Part shown: positions 16,186 through 25,233 of the stretch, in pieces | Position numbering within the stretch: the stretch's first letter is position 1 | How the letters are laid out: the number at the start of each line of letters is the position of its first letter | Assembly: GCA_003150755.1 (NCBI GenBank) | Contig: QAMT01000004.1 | Coordinates: 434,001-498,000 of the forward strand | From: Phascolarctobacterium sp. | Lineage (GTDB): Bacteria; Bacillota; Negativicutes; Acidaminococcales; Acidaminococcaceae | Direction of reading: 5' to 3' | DNA: 64,000 bases | Notes under the pieces: model-generated | The model's input: only the letters and a program-made list of their open reading frames with translations | What the model was told of the DNA's origin: nothing | The model's database searches: none | Program-made: the position numbers and the translations under genes

Positions 16186-16632
16186 ATGGCTGATAAAGAA
16201 ATTTTAGCAGCAAACGAACAGGCAAAAGAAGCCGCTGCCAATGGTGCGCCGCAGGAAGAAATAGGCGATGTGCAGATTGCCGATGAGGTTTTAAGCATTG
16301 TGGCAAGCCTTGCCGCGCAGGAGGTTGACGGAGTTGCCGGTATGAACGGCAGCTTTGCTGACGGCATCAGCGAATTTTTAGGCAACAGAAACGTATCCAA
16401 AGGCGTGCGCATTACGGTAGAAGGCCATGTTGTAAGCGCCGAGGTTTATGTAAATATAGAATACGGCGGCTGCATACCGGAAATTGCCCTTGAAATACAG
16501 GAAAAGGTGCGCGAAGCCATTGAAGATATGACCGGCTACGAAGTAAAAGTTGTAGATGTGCATGTGCAGGGCGTACAGCGCCGTCATAAGACGGAGCTTG
16601 AGCAAAGCCTGGAAACACCTGAAAATAATTAA
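16186..16632 (+). CDS. Asp23/Gls24-family envelope stress protein
   Basis: 148 residues. The Asp23 domain spans about residues 30-135 with the typical IADEVLSIVASLAAQEVDGVAGM start and a YEVKVVDVHVQGV end. The N-terminal tail is acidic and Ala-rich. In Staphylococcus, Asp23 is a cytoplasmic, membrane-associated protein of the cell-envelope stress response, held at the membrane by AmaP. Here it is followed directly by an AmaP-like and a DUF2273 gene, the usual partners. ATG follows TTGGAGG. It opens the long operon that runs to the nudix gene at 27.5 kb. Confidence 0.9.
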   Translation: MADKEILAANEQAKEAAANGAPQEEIGDVQIADEVLSIVASLAAQEVDGVAGMNGSFADGISEFLGNRNVSKGVRITVEGHVVSAEVYVNIEYGGCIPEIALEIQEKVREAIEDMTGYEVKVVDVHVQGVQRRHKTELEQSLETPENN

Positions 16633-16653
16633 GGCTTACCGGAGGGAGAAACC

Positions 16654-17172
16654 ATGGGAATACCTGACAGAATTATCCTGACTTTATATACTTTTTTAAT
16701 GGCCGTTGTGGCAGTGCTGGTAGTGCTTTGCAGCCTGGGCATTATTTCCCAGACGGCAATCAACCAGTTTCTTGCTACTATACCAGGCAACTGGGAATAC
16801 GCAGTCGGCGGCATTATTATCCTGCTCGTCAGCCTGCGCCTTTTAATTGCCGGTATCGGCGCAACCGGCGTCAGCTTACTGATTTTGAAAACCAGCGATG
16901 CCGGTAAAATTTTCGTCGGCAAAAACGCCATCGAAGATTATATCTGCGAAATAGCGCAGGAGGTTTACGGTGTTTACAACGTTAAGTGCGAAACAAAACT
17001 TGACGATGAAGACATCAGCGTGCGTATCAACGCTTCTATCGAACCCGGCATAAATATTCCGGAAACGACGGAAGAAATTAAATACAATGTGCGCGATACC
17101 ATAAAAAAGGTATTGGGCATGGAAATTAAAGACATTGAATTGTTCTTTAAACAGATTAAGGCCAAAAATTAG
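16654..17172 (+). CDS. amaP: AmaP-like membrane anchor of Asp23
   Basis: 172 residues. Two N-terminal transmembrane segments (about residues 8-30 and 48-70) are followed by a cytoplasmic Asp23-like domain (about 85-165) ending in positively charged residues. This is the architecture of AmaP, which tethers Asp23 to the membrane. The start ATG lies 7 nt after CGGAGGG. The position between asp23 and the DUF2273 gene supports the call. Confidence 0.85.
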   Translation: MGIPDRIILTLYTFLMAVVAVLVVLCSLGIISQTAINQFLATIPGNWEYAVGGIIILLVSLRLLIAGIGATGVSLLILKTSDAGKIFVGKNAIEDYICEIAQEVYGVYNVKCETKLDDEDISVRINASIEPGINIPETTEEIKYNVRDTIKKVLGMEIKDIELFFKQIKAKN

Positions 17173-17188
17173 GAAGGGGGCATAGGCG

Positions 17189-17416
17189 ATGTGGAATGAA
17201 ATTCTCAGCGACTTATGGAGAGTATATCGCGGCCGTCTTTTAGGGTCTGTTTTTGGACTGTTTATAGGGGCCATGTTTTTAATTTTGGGATTTTTCCAGA
17301 CTATATTTTTACTGATTTGTATTTCGGCAGGCTTTTTCATCGGCAACAAGCTTGATAAAAAAGAAGACCTGCTTGAATGGCTGGACAGGCTTTTGCCGCC
17401 CGGCTACCATAAATAA
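17189..17416 (+). CDS. DUF2273 small membrane protein
   Basis: 75 residues with two hydrophobic segments separated by a short turn (about residues 16-37 and 38-55) and a Lys/Asp/Glu-rich C-terminus. This is the DUF2273 family that regularly accompanies asp23 and amaP; it is thought to be part of the same envelope-stress complex, but its function is not established. Initiation is at ATG after GGAAGGGGG. Confidence 0.82.
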   Translation: MWNEILSDLWRVYRGRLLGSVFGLFIGAMFLILGFFQTIFLLICISAGFFIGNKLDKKEDLLEWLDRLLPPGYHK

Positions 17417-17437
17417 CTGAAAAGAACGAGGTAAAAC

Positions 17438-17848
17438 ATGATTCGCAGAATAGCAAGAGAATTGGTTGTACAAAGTTTGTTCCAGATAGATTTTTCGGGC
17501 TGCACCGCTGAGGAAGCATTGGCTGCGGCAGTAGAAGAACACAACACCAAAGACGCAGTTAAAGCGCAGCATTATGCGCAGCTGGCCATCAGCGGCATTT
17601 TAAACGCCAAAGCTGATATTGATGCTAAAATCCAGGAATTTTCCATTGATTGGGAAATTGAACGTATGCCCGGCGTTGACCGCAACATTCTGCGCCTGGC
17701 AGTGTACGAAATTTATTATGCGGAAGAAAAAATCCCTGCCGGCATAGCTATTAACGAAGCTGTGGAAATTGCCAAGCTTTACGGATCGGAGGACAGCCCG
17801 CGCTTTATCAATGGTCTGCTTGGCAAAATGGTCAGAAACAATGAGTGA
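17438..17848 (+). CDS. nusB: Transcription antitermination factor NusB
   Basis: 136 residues, all-helical, the standard size. The N-terminus RRIARELVVQSLFQIDF, the central DWEIERMPGVDRNILRLAVYEI and the C-terminal PRFINGLLGKM are diagnostic. With NusE (S10) it binds boxA of rRNA leaders and supports antitermination of rRNA operons. The stop overlaps the start of the tsaD-like gene, indicating translational coupling. Confidence 0.95.
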   Translation: MIRRIARELVVQSLFQIDFSGCTAEEALAAAVEEHNTKDAVKAQHYAQLAISGILNAKADIDAKIQEFSIDWEIERMPGVDRNILRLAVYEIYYAEEKIPAGIAINEAVEIAKLYGSEDSPRFINGLLGKMVRNNE

Positions 17849-18797
17849 TTTAGAAGTTTATCTTGGTATTGATACCAGCTGCTATACAACTTCGGTAGCT
17901 TTTATGGACAGGCAGGCGCAGCTTGCCGGTGAAAGCAGGCAGATTTTAAAAGTCCGCGAAGGCAAATGCGGCTTGCAGCAATCAGAAATGGTGTTTCAGC
18001 ATACCCGCAACCTGCCGGAGATGATAAAAAATGCCATGCCGCAGGGTGCAAGGGTTATCGGCGTTTGCGCGTCAGGATGCCCGCGCCCGCTGGCAGATTC
18101 TTACATGCCGGCCTTTCTGGTCGGCGCAGGCTTTGCTCGCTCTTTATCTGTTTTGAATAACATTCCGCTCTGGCTTATCAGCCATCAGGAAAACCATTTG
18201 CTGGCCGGTAAATGGTCGGCAGGCGGGCCTTGTGATGAGCGCTTTTTGTTTTTACATGCTTCCGGAGGCACAACGGATTTGCTTTTGGCTGAGCAGCTGG
18301 AAAGCGGCAGCTTTAAGCTGACAGAAATCGGCGGCAGCATTGATTTGCACGCAGGCCAGTTTATTGACCGCATCGGCGTAAGCCTTGGTTTGCAGTTTCC
18401 CGCAGGCCCTGCTTTGGAAGAATTTGCAAAAACGGCAGATGCACCGGTTGAACTGCCTGTATCTGTAAAGGAGCTTAAAGCAAGCCTTTCGGGCCCTGCA
18501 ACAGCGGCAGAACGCAAATTGCAGGCAGGCGCAGACCCGGCTGGTATTGCAGCCGGTGTGCAAAAAGTGCTTGCCGAAACATTTTACAGGCTTATTATTA
18601 ATGCCGCTAAACAATATAATGTCAGCAGCGCGCTGATTGCCGGCGGCGTTGCTTCCAACGCTTACATCAGGGAATACCTGCATGACAGGCTGAACAAGAA
18701 AAAAATATCGCTCTGGCACCCACAGGCGCGCTTTAGCTGCGATAATGCCTGCGGCTGTGCCGCTTTTGCAGTTTTAAAGGGTGAAAACCGTGTATGA
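17841..18797 (+). CDS. TsaD/Kae1-family paralogue (O-sialoglycoprotein endopeptidase-like)
   Basis: 318 residues from the ATG at 17841, which overlaps the end of nusB; longer in-frame starts lie deep inside nusB. The ASKHA fold is visible (GIDTSCYTTSVA at residues 9-20) with the metal-binding pair His115 and His119 in SHQENH, and an ASGGTTD phosphate loop. It resembles the second, shorter TsaD-like protein found in many Clostridia and Negativicutes beside nusB and xseA, not the canonical t6A-forming TsaD. Its substrate is unknown; a role in tRNA modification is unproven. Confidence 0.82.
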   Translation: MSDLEVYLGIDTSCYTTSVAFMDRQAQLAGESRQILKVREGKCGLQQSEMVFQHTRNLPEMIKNAMPQGARVIGVCASGCPRPLADSYMPAFLVGAGFARSLSVLNNIPLWLISHQENHLLAGKWSAGGPCDERFLFLHASGGTTDLLLAEQLESGSFKLTEIGGSIDLHAGQFIDRIGVSLGLQFPAGPALEEFAKTADAPVELPVSVKELKASLSGPATAAERKLQAGADPAGIAAGVQKVLAETFYRLIINAAKQYNVSSALIAGGVASNAYIREYLHDRLNKKKISLWHPQARFSCDNACGCAAFAVLKGENRV

Positions 18798-19995
18798 AGA
18801 TGTTTATTCCGTCAGCCAGGTAAATAAGCTTATCAAATCGCTGATTGATGGCGAACGCTGTTTTGCCAATATACAGGTGCGCGGCGAAATCTCCAATTTT
18901 AAGCGTTACAGCAGCGGCCATTGCTACTTTACTTTAAAGGATGCAGGCGGCGTGCTGAAAGCCGTAATGTTTAAATTTGCGGCGCGTTCGCTGCGTTTTG
19001 AGCCGCAGAACGGCGATACGGTAATTGCTGTCGGGCGCATTAGTGTTTATGAGCGCGATGGTGTGTACCAGCTTTATACAGATTTACTGATACCGGAAGG
19101 TACGGGCGATTTGATGCTGGCGTTTGAGCAGTTAAAGCAAAAACTGCTGGCAGAAGGCCTATTTGACGACAGCCGCAAAAAGCCGCTGCCGGTCAATCCC
19201 AAAACCGTCGGTATTATAACCTCGCCGTCAGGCGCGGCAGTGCGCGATTTAATTACAGTGTCGCGCAGACGCAACAGTGGCATTAAGCTTTTGCTTTACC
19301 CGGTGCGTGTGCAGGGTAAGGAAGCACCCGGTGAAATTGCCCACGCCATTGAGTTTATGAACCAGAATAAGCTGGCCGAAGTGCTGATAGTCGGGCGCGG
19401 CGGCGGCTCAATCGAAGAGCTGTGGGCGTTTAATGAAGAACAGACCGTGCGTGCCATAGCGGCGTCCGCGATACCGGTTGTATCGGCAGTCGGGCACGAA
19501 ACAGATTTTACCCTGGCTGATTTTGCCGCAGACAAACGTGCGGCAACGCCTTCGCAGGCGGCAGAAATTGTAGTTGCCGATGCCAACGCTTATCTCAACT
19601 ATGTTTTAGAACTTGAAAAACGCTGCAAAAACACCATGCTTAAACAGCTTACAACGGCTGAAAATACGCTTGAACGCTTGCAAAACTCGTGGGCGCTGGC
19701 CAATCCGCAAAGGCTGCTTGAAAGCCGGATGCAGCGTTATGATTTTGCGTCAGCCAAGCTGAAACAGTCGTTTAATGCTTTCTTAACTGACAGGCAGCAT
19801 AAATGCGGCGTGCTGGCAGCAAAACTTGATGCGTTAAGCCCGCTTACCGTGCTTGCGCGCGGGTACAGCGTTACGCAAAATAGCAACGGCAAAGTAATCA
19901 CCAGCACCGGCGATGTACGCTGGGGTGACGAAATAACCACGCAGGTCGGCGACGGCAATATAATTTCGGTAGTACAGCATACGGAAGGGCGGTAA
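18790..19995 (+). CDS. xseA: Exodeoxyribonuclease VII large subunit
   Basis: About 401 residues. The N-terminal OB-fold (first 95 residues: VSQVNKLIKSLI, then RGEISNFKRYSSGHCYFTLKD) binds single-stranded DNA. The catalytic core follows with GIITSPSGAAVRDLI, VGRGGGSIEELWAFN and VGHETDFTLAD. The C-terminal helices form the XseB-binding region. It degrades single-stranded DNA from both ends. The start is GTG 18790, 8 nt after AAAGGG; GTG 18781 is an alternative. It overlaps the preceding gene by 8 bp. Confidence 0.95.
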   Translation: MYEDVYSVSQVNKLIKSLIDGERCFANIQVRGEISNFKRYSSGHCYFTLKDAGGVLKAVMFKFAARSLRFEPQNGDTVIAVGRISVYERDGVYQLYTDLLIPEGTGDLMLAFEQLKQKLLAEGLFDDSRKKPLPVNPKTVGIITSPSGAAVRDLITVSRRRNSGIKLLLYPVRVQGKEAPGEIAHAIEFMNQNKLAEVLIVGRGGGSIEELWAFNEEQTVRAIAASAIPVVSAVGHETDFTLADFAADKRAATPSQAAEIVVADANAYLNYVLELEKRCKNTMLKQLTTAENTLERLQNSWALANPQRLLESRMQRYDFASAKLKQSFNAFLTDRQHKCGVLAAKLDALSPLTVLARGYSVTQNSNGKVITSTGDVRWGDEITTQVGDGNIISVVQHTEGR

Positions 19996-19997
19996 AA

Positions 19998-20243
19998 ATG
20001 GCAACCAAAAAATCGCTTAAAAATTTAAAATTTGACGAAGCTCTGGCGATGCTGGAAGAAAAGGTTAAGCTGCTTGAAGACGGAAGCCTGCCGCTGGAAG
20101 AAGCGCTGGAGGTTTTTAAAGAAGGCGTTGAGCTCAGCAAAATATGCGCAGGCAGGCTTGATACGGCGCGCCAGACAGTTGAACAGATTATCGAAACCGA
20201 AAACGGTTATACAACAAAACCTTTTGAGGAGATTGATGAATAG
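19998..20243 (+). CDS. xseB: Exodeoxyribonuclease VII small subunit
   Basis: 81 residues, helical hairpin, with the signature FDEALAMLEEKVKLLEDGSLPLEEALEVFKEGVEL pattern spread over residues 11-50. It binds the XseA C-terminal region to form the active nuclease. It starts 3 bp after xseA and is directly followed by ispA, so all three are co-transcribed. Confidence 0.95.
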   Translation: MATKKSLKNLKFDEALAMLEEKVKLLEDGSLPLEEALEVFKEGVELSKICAGRLDTARQTVEQIIETENGYTTKPFEEIDE

Positions 20244-21119
20244 ATGGATTTTGAAAAATATTATTCTGACAGACAAAAGCTTGTAAACAATTTTTTGGAA
20301 AAACGTATGCAGAAAAAAGGCATTTCCCGCGTTGATGAAGCGATGGCTTACAGCCTGTTTGCAGGCGGCAAGCGTATCCGCCCGATTTTGCTGATGGCAA
20401 CGGCCGACGCTGTTGGTGTAAATGGCTACAACTTTTTGCCGGTAGCAGCCGGGCTGGAAATGATTCATACATATTCTTTAATACACGACGACCTGCCTTG
20501 CATGGACGACGACGATTACCGCCGCGGCAAATACACCAACCATAAGGTTTTTGGCGAGGCGATGGCGCTTCTGGCTGGCGACGGGCTTTTGACGCTGGCC
20601 TTTGAAGTTATGCTGGAACAGAAAAACGTGCCGCCTGAAGTTCTGATTGAAGTTGTACGCGAAGTAGCAATGTGCGCAGGCAATTTCGGCATGGTAGGCG
20701 GGCAGGCGCTTGACCTTGATGCAGAAGGCAAACAAATCAGCGAAGCTGAGCTGCGCAAACTGCATTCCGGCAAAACCGGCGCTATGTTTATTGCTGCTGT
20801 ACGCGGCGGCGCGCACCTGGCGGGCGCAACCAATGACCAGCTTTTAGCACTGACGCATTTTGCCGATTTACTGGGGCTGGCCTTCCAGATTACGGACGAT
20901 ATTCTTGATGTTGAAGGCGACCCTGCCGAAATGGGCAAGAGCGCTGGCAGCGACGAGAAAAAACATAAATCTACCTATGTAAGTTTATATACACTTGAGG
21001 GGGCTAAGGCGCTGGCAGAAAAAACGGTTGCAGAAGCGCTGGAATGCCTTGATGGCTTTGGCGAAAAAGCCGAACCGCTGCGCATGATTACCAAAATGAT
21101 GTGCGGGCGCAAGGCCTGA
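20244..21119 (+). CDS. ispA: Farnesyl diphosphate synthase (geranyltranstransferase)
   Basis: 291 residues, all-helical trans-prenyltransferase. The first Asp-rich motif is DDLPCMDDDD (residues 82-91), followed by the RRG arginines; the second is DDILD near residue 221. The bulky residues before the first motif fit a C15 product. It condenses isopentenyl diphosphate with allylic diphosphates, using precursors from the MEP pathway, whose first enzyme Dxs is encoded next. The ATG abuts the xseB stop. Confidence 0.93.
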   Translation: MDFEKYYSDRQKLVNNFLEKRMQKKGISRVDEAMAYSLFAGGKRIRPILLMATADAVGVNGYNFLPVAAGLEMIHTYSLIHDDLPCMDDDDYRRGKYTNHKVFGEAMALLAGDGLLTLAFEVMLEQKNVPPEVLIEVVREVAMCAGNFGMVGGQALDLDAEGKQISEAELRKLHSGKTGAMFIAAVRGGAHLAGATNDQLLALTHFADLLGLAFQITDDILDVEGDPAEMGKSAGSDEKKHKSTYVSLYTLEGAKALAEKTVAEALECLDGFGEKAEPLRMITKMMCGRKA

Positions 21120-21165
21120 TAAAATATTAACCGGTTTATGCCAAAACGGAAGGATAGATGCATTG

Positions 21166-23052
21166 ATGACAACCGGACTATTAAAAGATATAAATTCACC
21201 TGAAGATATAAAAAAATTAAATTATGATGCTTTAAAAAAGCTGGCGGCTGAAATCCGTGAATATATGATTGAGGTAATTTCCAAAAACGGCGGGCATTTA
21301 GCGCCGAATCTTGGCGTTGTGGAACTGACGCTGGCACTGCACAAAGTTTTTAACTGCCCCAAGGATAAAATTATCTGGGACGTAGGGCATCAGTCTTATA
21401 TTCATAAAATTATCACCGGCAGGCGCGAAGCCTTTAAAACGCTGCGCCAGTACAAGGGGCTTTCCGGCTTTCCTAAAATCAGCGAAAGCGAATATGATGC
21501 TTTTGGGACGGGCCATTCCAGCACGTCGATATCGGCAGCGCTGGGCATGGCGATTGCACGCGATTTAAAAGGCGAGGACAACGAAGTAATTGCCGTTATC
21601 GGCGACGGCAGCATGACCGGCGGCATGGCATATGAAGCGCTGAACAATGCCGGCGATTTACAGAAAAAGCTGATTATCATTTTAAACGATAACGAAATGT
21701 CCATAGCCAAAAACGTCGGTGCAATGAGCGATTACCTGTATCAGCTGCGCACCGCCAAAACCTATACCCGCATTAAAAAGGATTTGGAAGGCTGGCTGAA
21801 GCACAAAAACTACGGTGAAAATATCATTAACATTGTGCGCCGCGTTAAAGGCAGCGTAAAATATCTTCTGGTGCCTGGTTCGGTATTTGAACATCTGGGC
21901 TTTAAGTATTACGGACCGGTGGACGGGCACGACCTTGAACACCTTGTCGAAGTGCTGGAAACTGCCAAACAGACGCCGGGGCCGGTTATTATACATGTCA
22001 TCACCAAAAAGGGCAAAGGCTATGAACCGGCAGAAAAAAGCCCGAATAAATTTCACGGCACAGGGCCGTTTGATATCAAAACCGGCAAAAAAATTACCAA
22101 TCCTGATGCGCCGGTTAGTTATACCGAAGTTTTTGGCAAAACCCTGGTAGAAATTGCCAAAGAAGATAAAAAAATTGTTGCTATTACGGCAGCGATGCCG
22201 GACGGCACAGGCCTTAACTATTTTGCCGATGCTTATCCGGACAGATTTTTTGATGTTGGCATCGCCGAGCAGCACGCAGTAACGGCGGCAGCAGGCATGG
22301 CAGCGGCAGGGCTGCATCCGGTAGTAGCGGTATATTCCACCTTTTTGCAAAGGGCGTTTGATTCTGTCCTGCACGATATCTGTATGCAGAATCTGCCTGT
22401 TGTGCTGGGGCTTGACCGTGCCGGGCTTGTTGGCGACGACGGCTATACACATCACGGCGTTTTTGATTTTGCATACCTGCGTTTAATGCCGCAAATGACA
22501 ATTATGGCGCCGAAGGATGAAAACGAACTGCGCCACATGCTGGCGACAGCGCTGGTTTTTAACGGGCCTATCGCCCTGCGTTATCCGCGCGGCAGCGGGC
22601 TTGGCGTTGATACCAGCGAGCCGCTGCATACACTGCCAATCGGCAAGGCCGAAGAACTGAAAACCGGCACTGATATTTGCCTGTGGGCTGCTGGAAGCAT
22701 GGTTGCCGAAGCTGTTAAAGCGGCGGACGCGCTTGCTGAAAAAGGCATCAGCGCAGGCGTTGTAAATATGCGTTTTGTTAAACCGCTTGACACTGAACTG
22801 CTTGTTAAAACCGCCATGCAGTGCAAAAAGATTGTAACACTTGAAGAAGGGACAATCGAAGGCGGCGCAGGCAGCGAAGTGCTTGAAACACTGAATGACA
22901 ACGGGCTGCTGGGCGAAGTAAAAGTGCTGAACCTTGGCATACCCGATAAATATATACCTCACGGCGATAAAAAGCTTTTGATGCGTGACATCGGGCTTGA
23001 CCAGCCGGGCATTTTAAAACGCATTACCGAATTTTTAAACGACGGAGAATAA
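21166..23052 (+). CDS. dxs: 1-deoxy-D-xylulose-5-phosphate synthase
   Basis: About 628 residues, normal for Dxs. The thiamine-diphosphate motif GDGSMTGGMAYEALNNAG lies near residue 145, with H-rich substrate loops GHSSTSISAALGMA and DVGIAEQHAV. The C-terminal transketolase domain is complete. It makes DXP from pyruvate and glyceraldehyde 3-phosphate, the entry to the MEP isoprenoid pathway and to thiamine and pyridoxal synthesis. The start is ATG 21166; an adjacent TTG at 21163 is possible. Confidence 0.96.
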   Translation: MTTGLLKDINSPEDIKKLNYDALKKLAAEIREYMIEVISKNGGHLAPNLGVVELTLALHKVFNCPKDKIIWDVGHQSYIHKIITGRREAFKTLRQYKGLSGFPKISESEYDAFGTGHSSTSISAALGMAIARDLKGEDNEVIAVIGDGSMTGGMAYEALNNAGDLQKKLIIILNDNEMSIAKNVGAMSDYLYQLRTAKTYTRIKKDLEGWLKHKNYGENIINIVRRVKGSVKYLLVPGSVFEHLGFKYYGPVDGHDLEHLVEVLETAKQTPGPVIIHVITKKGKGYEPAEKSPNKFHGTGPFDIKTGKKITNPDAPVSYTEVFGKTLVEIAKEDKKIVAITAAMPDGTGLNYFADAYPDRFFDVGIAEQHAVTAAAGMAAAGLHPVVAVYSTFLQRAFDSVLHDICMQNLPVVLGLDRAGLVGDDGYTHHGVFDFAYLRLMPQMTIMAPKDENELRHMLATALVFNGPIALRYPRGSGLGVDTSEPLHTLPIGKAEELKTGTDICLWAAGSMVAEAVKAADALAEKGISAGVVNMRFVKPLDTELLVKTAMQCKKIVTLEEGTIEGGAGSEVLETLNDNGLLGEVKVLNLGIPDKYIPHGDKKLLMRDIGLDQPGILKRITEFLNDGE

Positions 23053-23053
23053 C

Positions 23054-23866
23054 GTGAAAAAAGAACGACTTGATACACTGCTTGTTGAACGCGGCTTTTT
23101 TGAAACCCGCTCGCGCGCGCAGGCGGCGATTATGGCGGGACAGGTACTCGTCAACGAGCAGAAAATTGATAAAACAGGCACGCAGGTTGCGCTGGACGCA
23201 GCTATCCGCATTTTGGGCGGCGACCTTAAATATGTCAGCCGCGGTGGCTTAAAACTGGAAAAGGCCGTTGCCTGCTTTGGGCTTGATTTGACCGGCAAGG
23301 TAGTTTCTGATATTGGTGCATCTACCGGCGGTTTTACGGATTGCGCCCTGCAAAACGGAGCAGCGCGTGTTTATGCCATTGACGTCGGTTATGGGCAGCT
23401 GGCGTGGAAGCTGCGCAGCGATGAGCGCGTGGTTAACATGGAGCGCACCAACGTGCGTTATCTGGAAGCTGACAGCCTGCCGGAAAAGGTTGATGCTGCC
23501 ACTATCGACGTTGCGTTTATTTCGCTTGATAAGGTACTGCCCGCAGTCAAAAAAATTCTGGCTGCCGATGGTATTATAATTGCGCTGATTAAACCACAGT
23601 TTGAAGCTGGTAAGGAAAACATCGGCAAAAAAGGCGTGGTACGCGACCCGGCTGTGCATCTGGCAGTTATAAATAATGTAATTGCCGTTGCCAGAGAGCT
23701 TGATTTTAAAATAGCCGGGCTTGATTATTCTCCGGTCAAAGGACCGGAAGGCAACATTGAATACCTGCTGTATTTAAAAAATGCGGCAGATGAAGAAGAC
23801 GTTGCAGTAAGCCCGGAAGAGATTGTTAAAAATTCGCATTTGACGCTTGATACAGGCGCAAAATAA
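23054..23866 (+). CDS. tlyA: TlyA-family rRNA methyltransferase (hemolysin-like)
   Basis: 270 residues. An N-terminal S4 RNA-binding domain (about 5-65: RLDTLLVERGFFETRSRAQ and VNEQKIDK) is followed by an RrmJ-type methyltransferase with SAM motif DIGASTGGFTDCAL (about residues 84-97) and the catalytic KPQFE region. TlyA proteins 2'-O-methylate cytidines in 16S/23S rRNA. The start is GTG, one base after the dxs stop. This dxs-tlyA-nadK-argR-recN order is conserved in many Firmicutes. Confidence 0.9.
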   Translation: MKKERLDTLLVERGFFETRSRAQAAIMAGQVLVNEQKIDKTGTQVALDAAIRILGGDLKYVSRGGLKLEKAVACFGLDLTGKVVSDIGASTGGFTDCALQNGAARVYAIDVGYGQLAWKLRSDERVVNMERTNVRYLEADSLPEKVDAATIDVAFISLDKVLPAVKKILAADGIIIALIKPQFEAGKENIGKKGVVRDPAVHLAVINNVIAVARELDFKIAGLDYSPVKGPEGNIEYLLYLKNAADEEDVAVSPEEIVKNSHLTLDTGAK

Positions 23867-23878
23867 GAGGGTGTAATA

Positions 23879-24751
23879 ATGCCTTATACTGTGGGGTTAT
23901 TCCCCAATATGCAAAAAGACAGGGTGCGCGAGTGCCTGCCGCATATTTTGTCGCTGCTGGAAAAATACGGTTTTAAAACGCTGCTGCCGCAAAGCCAGGC
24001 GCAGGATAAAGCGCTGAGCTATACTGTTGATGAAACGTCTGCACTAAAACAAATGGATGCAGGTATTTCACTGGGCGGGGACGGCACATTTTTACAAATG
24101 GCGCGTTATCTTTCGCCGCTTAAAATACCGGTGTTCGGTGTTAATTTCGGCAAGCTCGGCTTTTTGGCAGAAACCGAAATGAGCGCTTTTGAAACCGCAC
24201 TGCAAAAACTTAAAAACAAAAACTTTCAGATTGAGGAGCGCAGCCAGCTAAGGGCCTGCGTTATCCGGGGCGGCAAAGTGGCTGTGCAGGCGCATGCGCT
24301 TAACGACATGGTTGTTGCCAAAGGCCACTTTTCCAAGCTGGCGCACCTGGAGCTGAAAATAAACGGCATGCATTCCGGCATTTACGCCGCAGACGGCCTT
24401 ATTGTAGCGACGGCAACCGGTTCAACGGCTTATTCCTTATCGGCCGGCGGGCCAATGGTACACCCAAGCCTTGACGTGTCGCTGATTACGCCGATTTGCG
24501 CACATGCTTTATATACACGACCGCTTATTATACCCGGCAATAACCTGATAGAAATTACGGCTGTGCCGCCTTACGAGGAGCTTTTGCTGTCGGCAGACGG
24601 CGAAATTGCATCGGCCATGGCCGAAAATGATATTATAAGAATTGACAAATATCCAGAGCCTGTCAGGCTGATACGTTTAAACGGCAGAAGCTATTACGAA
24701 ACCTGGCAGCAAAAACTGATGCGTACCTGCGGAAATGAGGGAGCAAAATGA
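23879..24751 (+). CDS. nadK: NAD kinase
   Basis: 290 residues with the diagnostic GGDGTFLQMAR loop (residues 63-73), the NFGKLGFLAE segment, and the substrate motif ATGSTAYSLSAGGP. It phosphorylates NAD+ to NADP+ using ATP or polyphosphate. The start ATG follows AGAGGGTG. The last four bases overlap argR (ATGA). Confidence 0.95.
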   Translation: MPYTVGLFPNMQKDRVRECLPHILSLLEKYGFKTLLPQSQAQDKALSYTVDETSALKQMDAGISLGGDGTFLQMARYLSPLKIPVFGVNFGKLGFLAETEMSAFETALQKLKNKNFQIEERSQLRACVIRGGKVAVQAHALNDMVVAKGHFSKLAHLELKINGMHSGIYAADGLIVATATGSTAYSLSAGGPMVHPSLDVSLITPICAHALYTRPLIIPGNNLIEITAVPPYEELLLSADGEIASAMAENDIIRIDKYPEPVRLIRLNGRSYYETWQQKLMRTCGNEGAK

Positions 24752-25221
24752 ACGAAGAAGTATCTGTAAAGCAATTAAAAACCAACCGCCATGCCAAGAT
24801 TAAAAGCATTATCGAGGCGCATAAAATTGAAACCCAGGATGAACTGGCCGCAGCCCTGCGCGCCAGCGGCATTGAAGTAACCCAGGCTACGGTTTCGCGC
24901 GATATCAAGGAACTGATGCTTATTAAGGTGCCGGATGCAGCCGGGCGTTATTATTATGCCTTTCCGAAAGACCAGAACGCACTTATGAGCTCTGGCAGGC
25001 TGGAACGTGTTTTGCAGGATTCGGTGCTGAACCTGCGTGCCGGAGGCAACCTTGTGGTAATCCACAGCCTTCCGGGGGCAGCGTCTTCTGTTGCGTTGGC
25101 GCTGGATTACATGAAATGGCCGGAGGTGCTTGGCACCGTTGCCGGTGACGATACAATTTTTGTTGCGCTTGACAAACCTGAAAGCGCAGAAGTATTTATT
25201 GGCAGATTTACCAAAAAATAA
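24748..25221 (+). CDS. argR: Arginine repressor
   Basis: 157 residues. The N-terminal winged HTH (to about residue 75: RHAKIKSIIEAHKIETQDEL, then ATVSRDIKEL) binds ARG boxes; the C-terminal domain (residues 85-157) with GAASSVALALD and GDDTIFVA forms the arginine-binding hexamer core. It controls arginine metabolism genes elsewhere. Its location between nadK and recN is the common Firmicute arrangement and may reflect history rather than function. Confidence 0.94.
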   Translation: MNEEVSVKQLKTNRHAKIKSIIEAHKIETQDELAAALRASGIEVTQATVSRDIKELMLIKVPDAAGRYYYAFPKDQNALMSSGRLERVLQDSVLNLRAGGNLVVIHSLPGAASSVALALDYMKWPEVLGTVAGDDTIFVALDKPESAEVFIGRFTKK

Positions 25222-25233
25222 GAGGTTTGTATA

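Noticed and set aside
21682..22455. 257-codon ORF on the - strand
   Set aside because: Antisense to dxs; no motif and no ribosome site.
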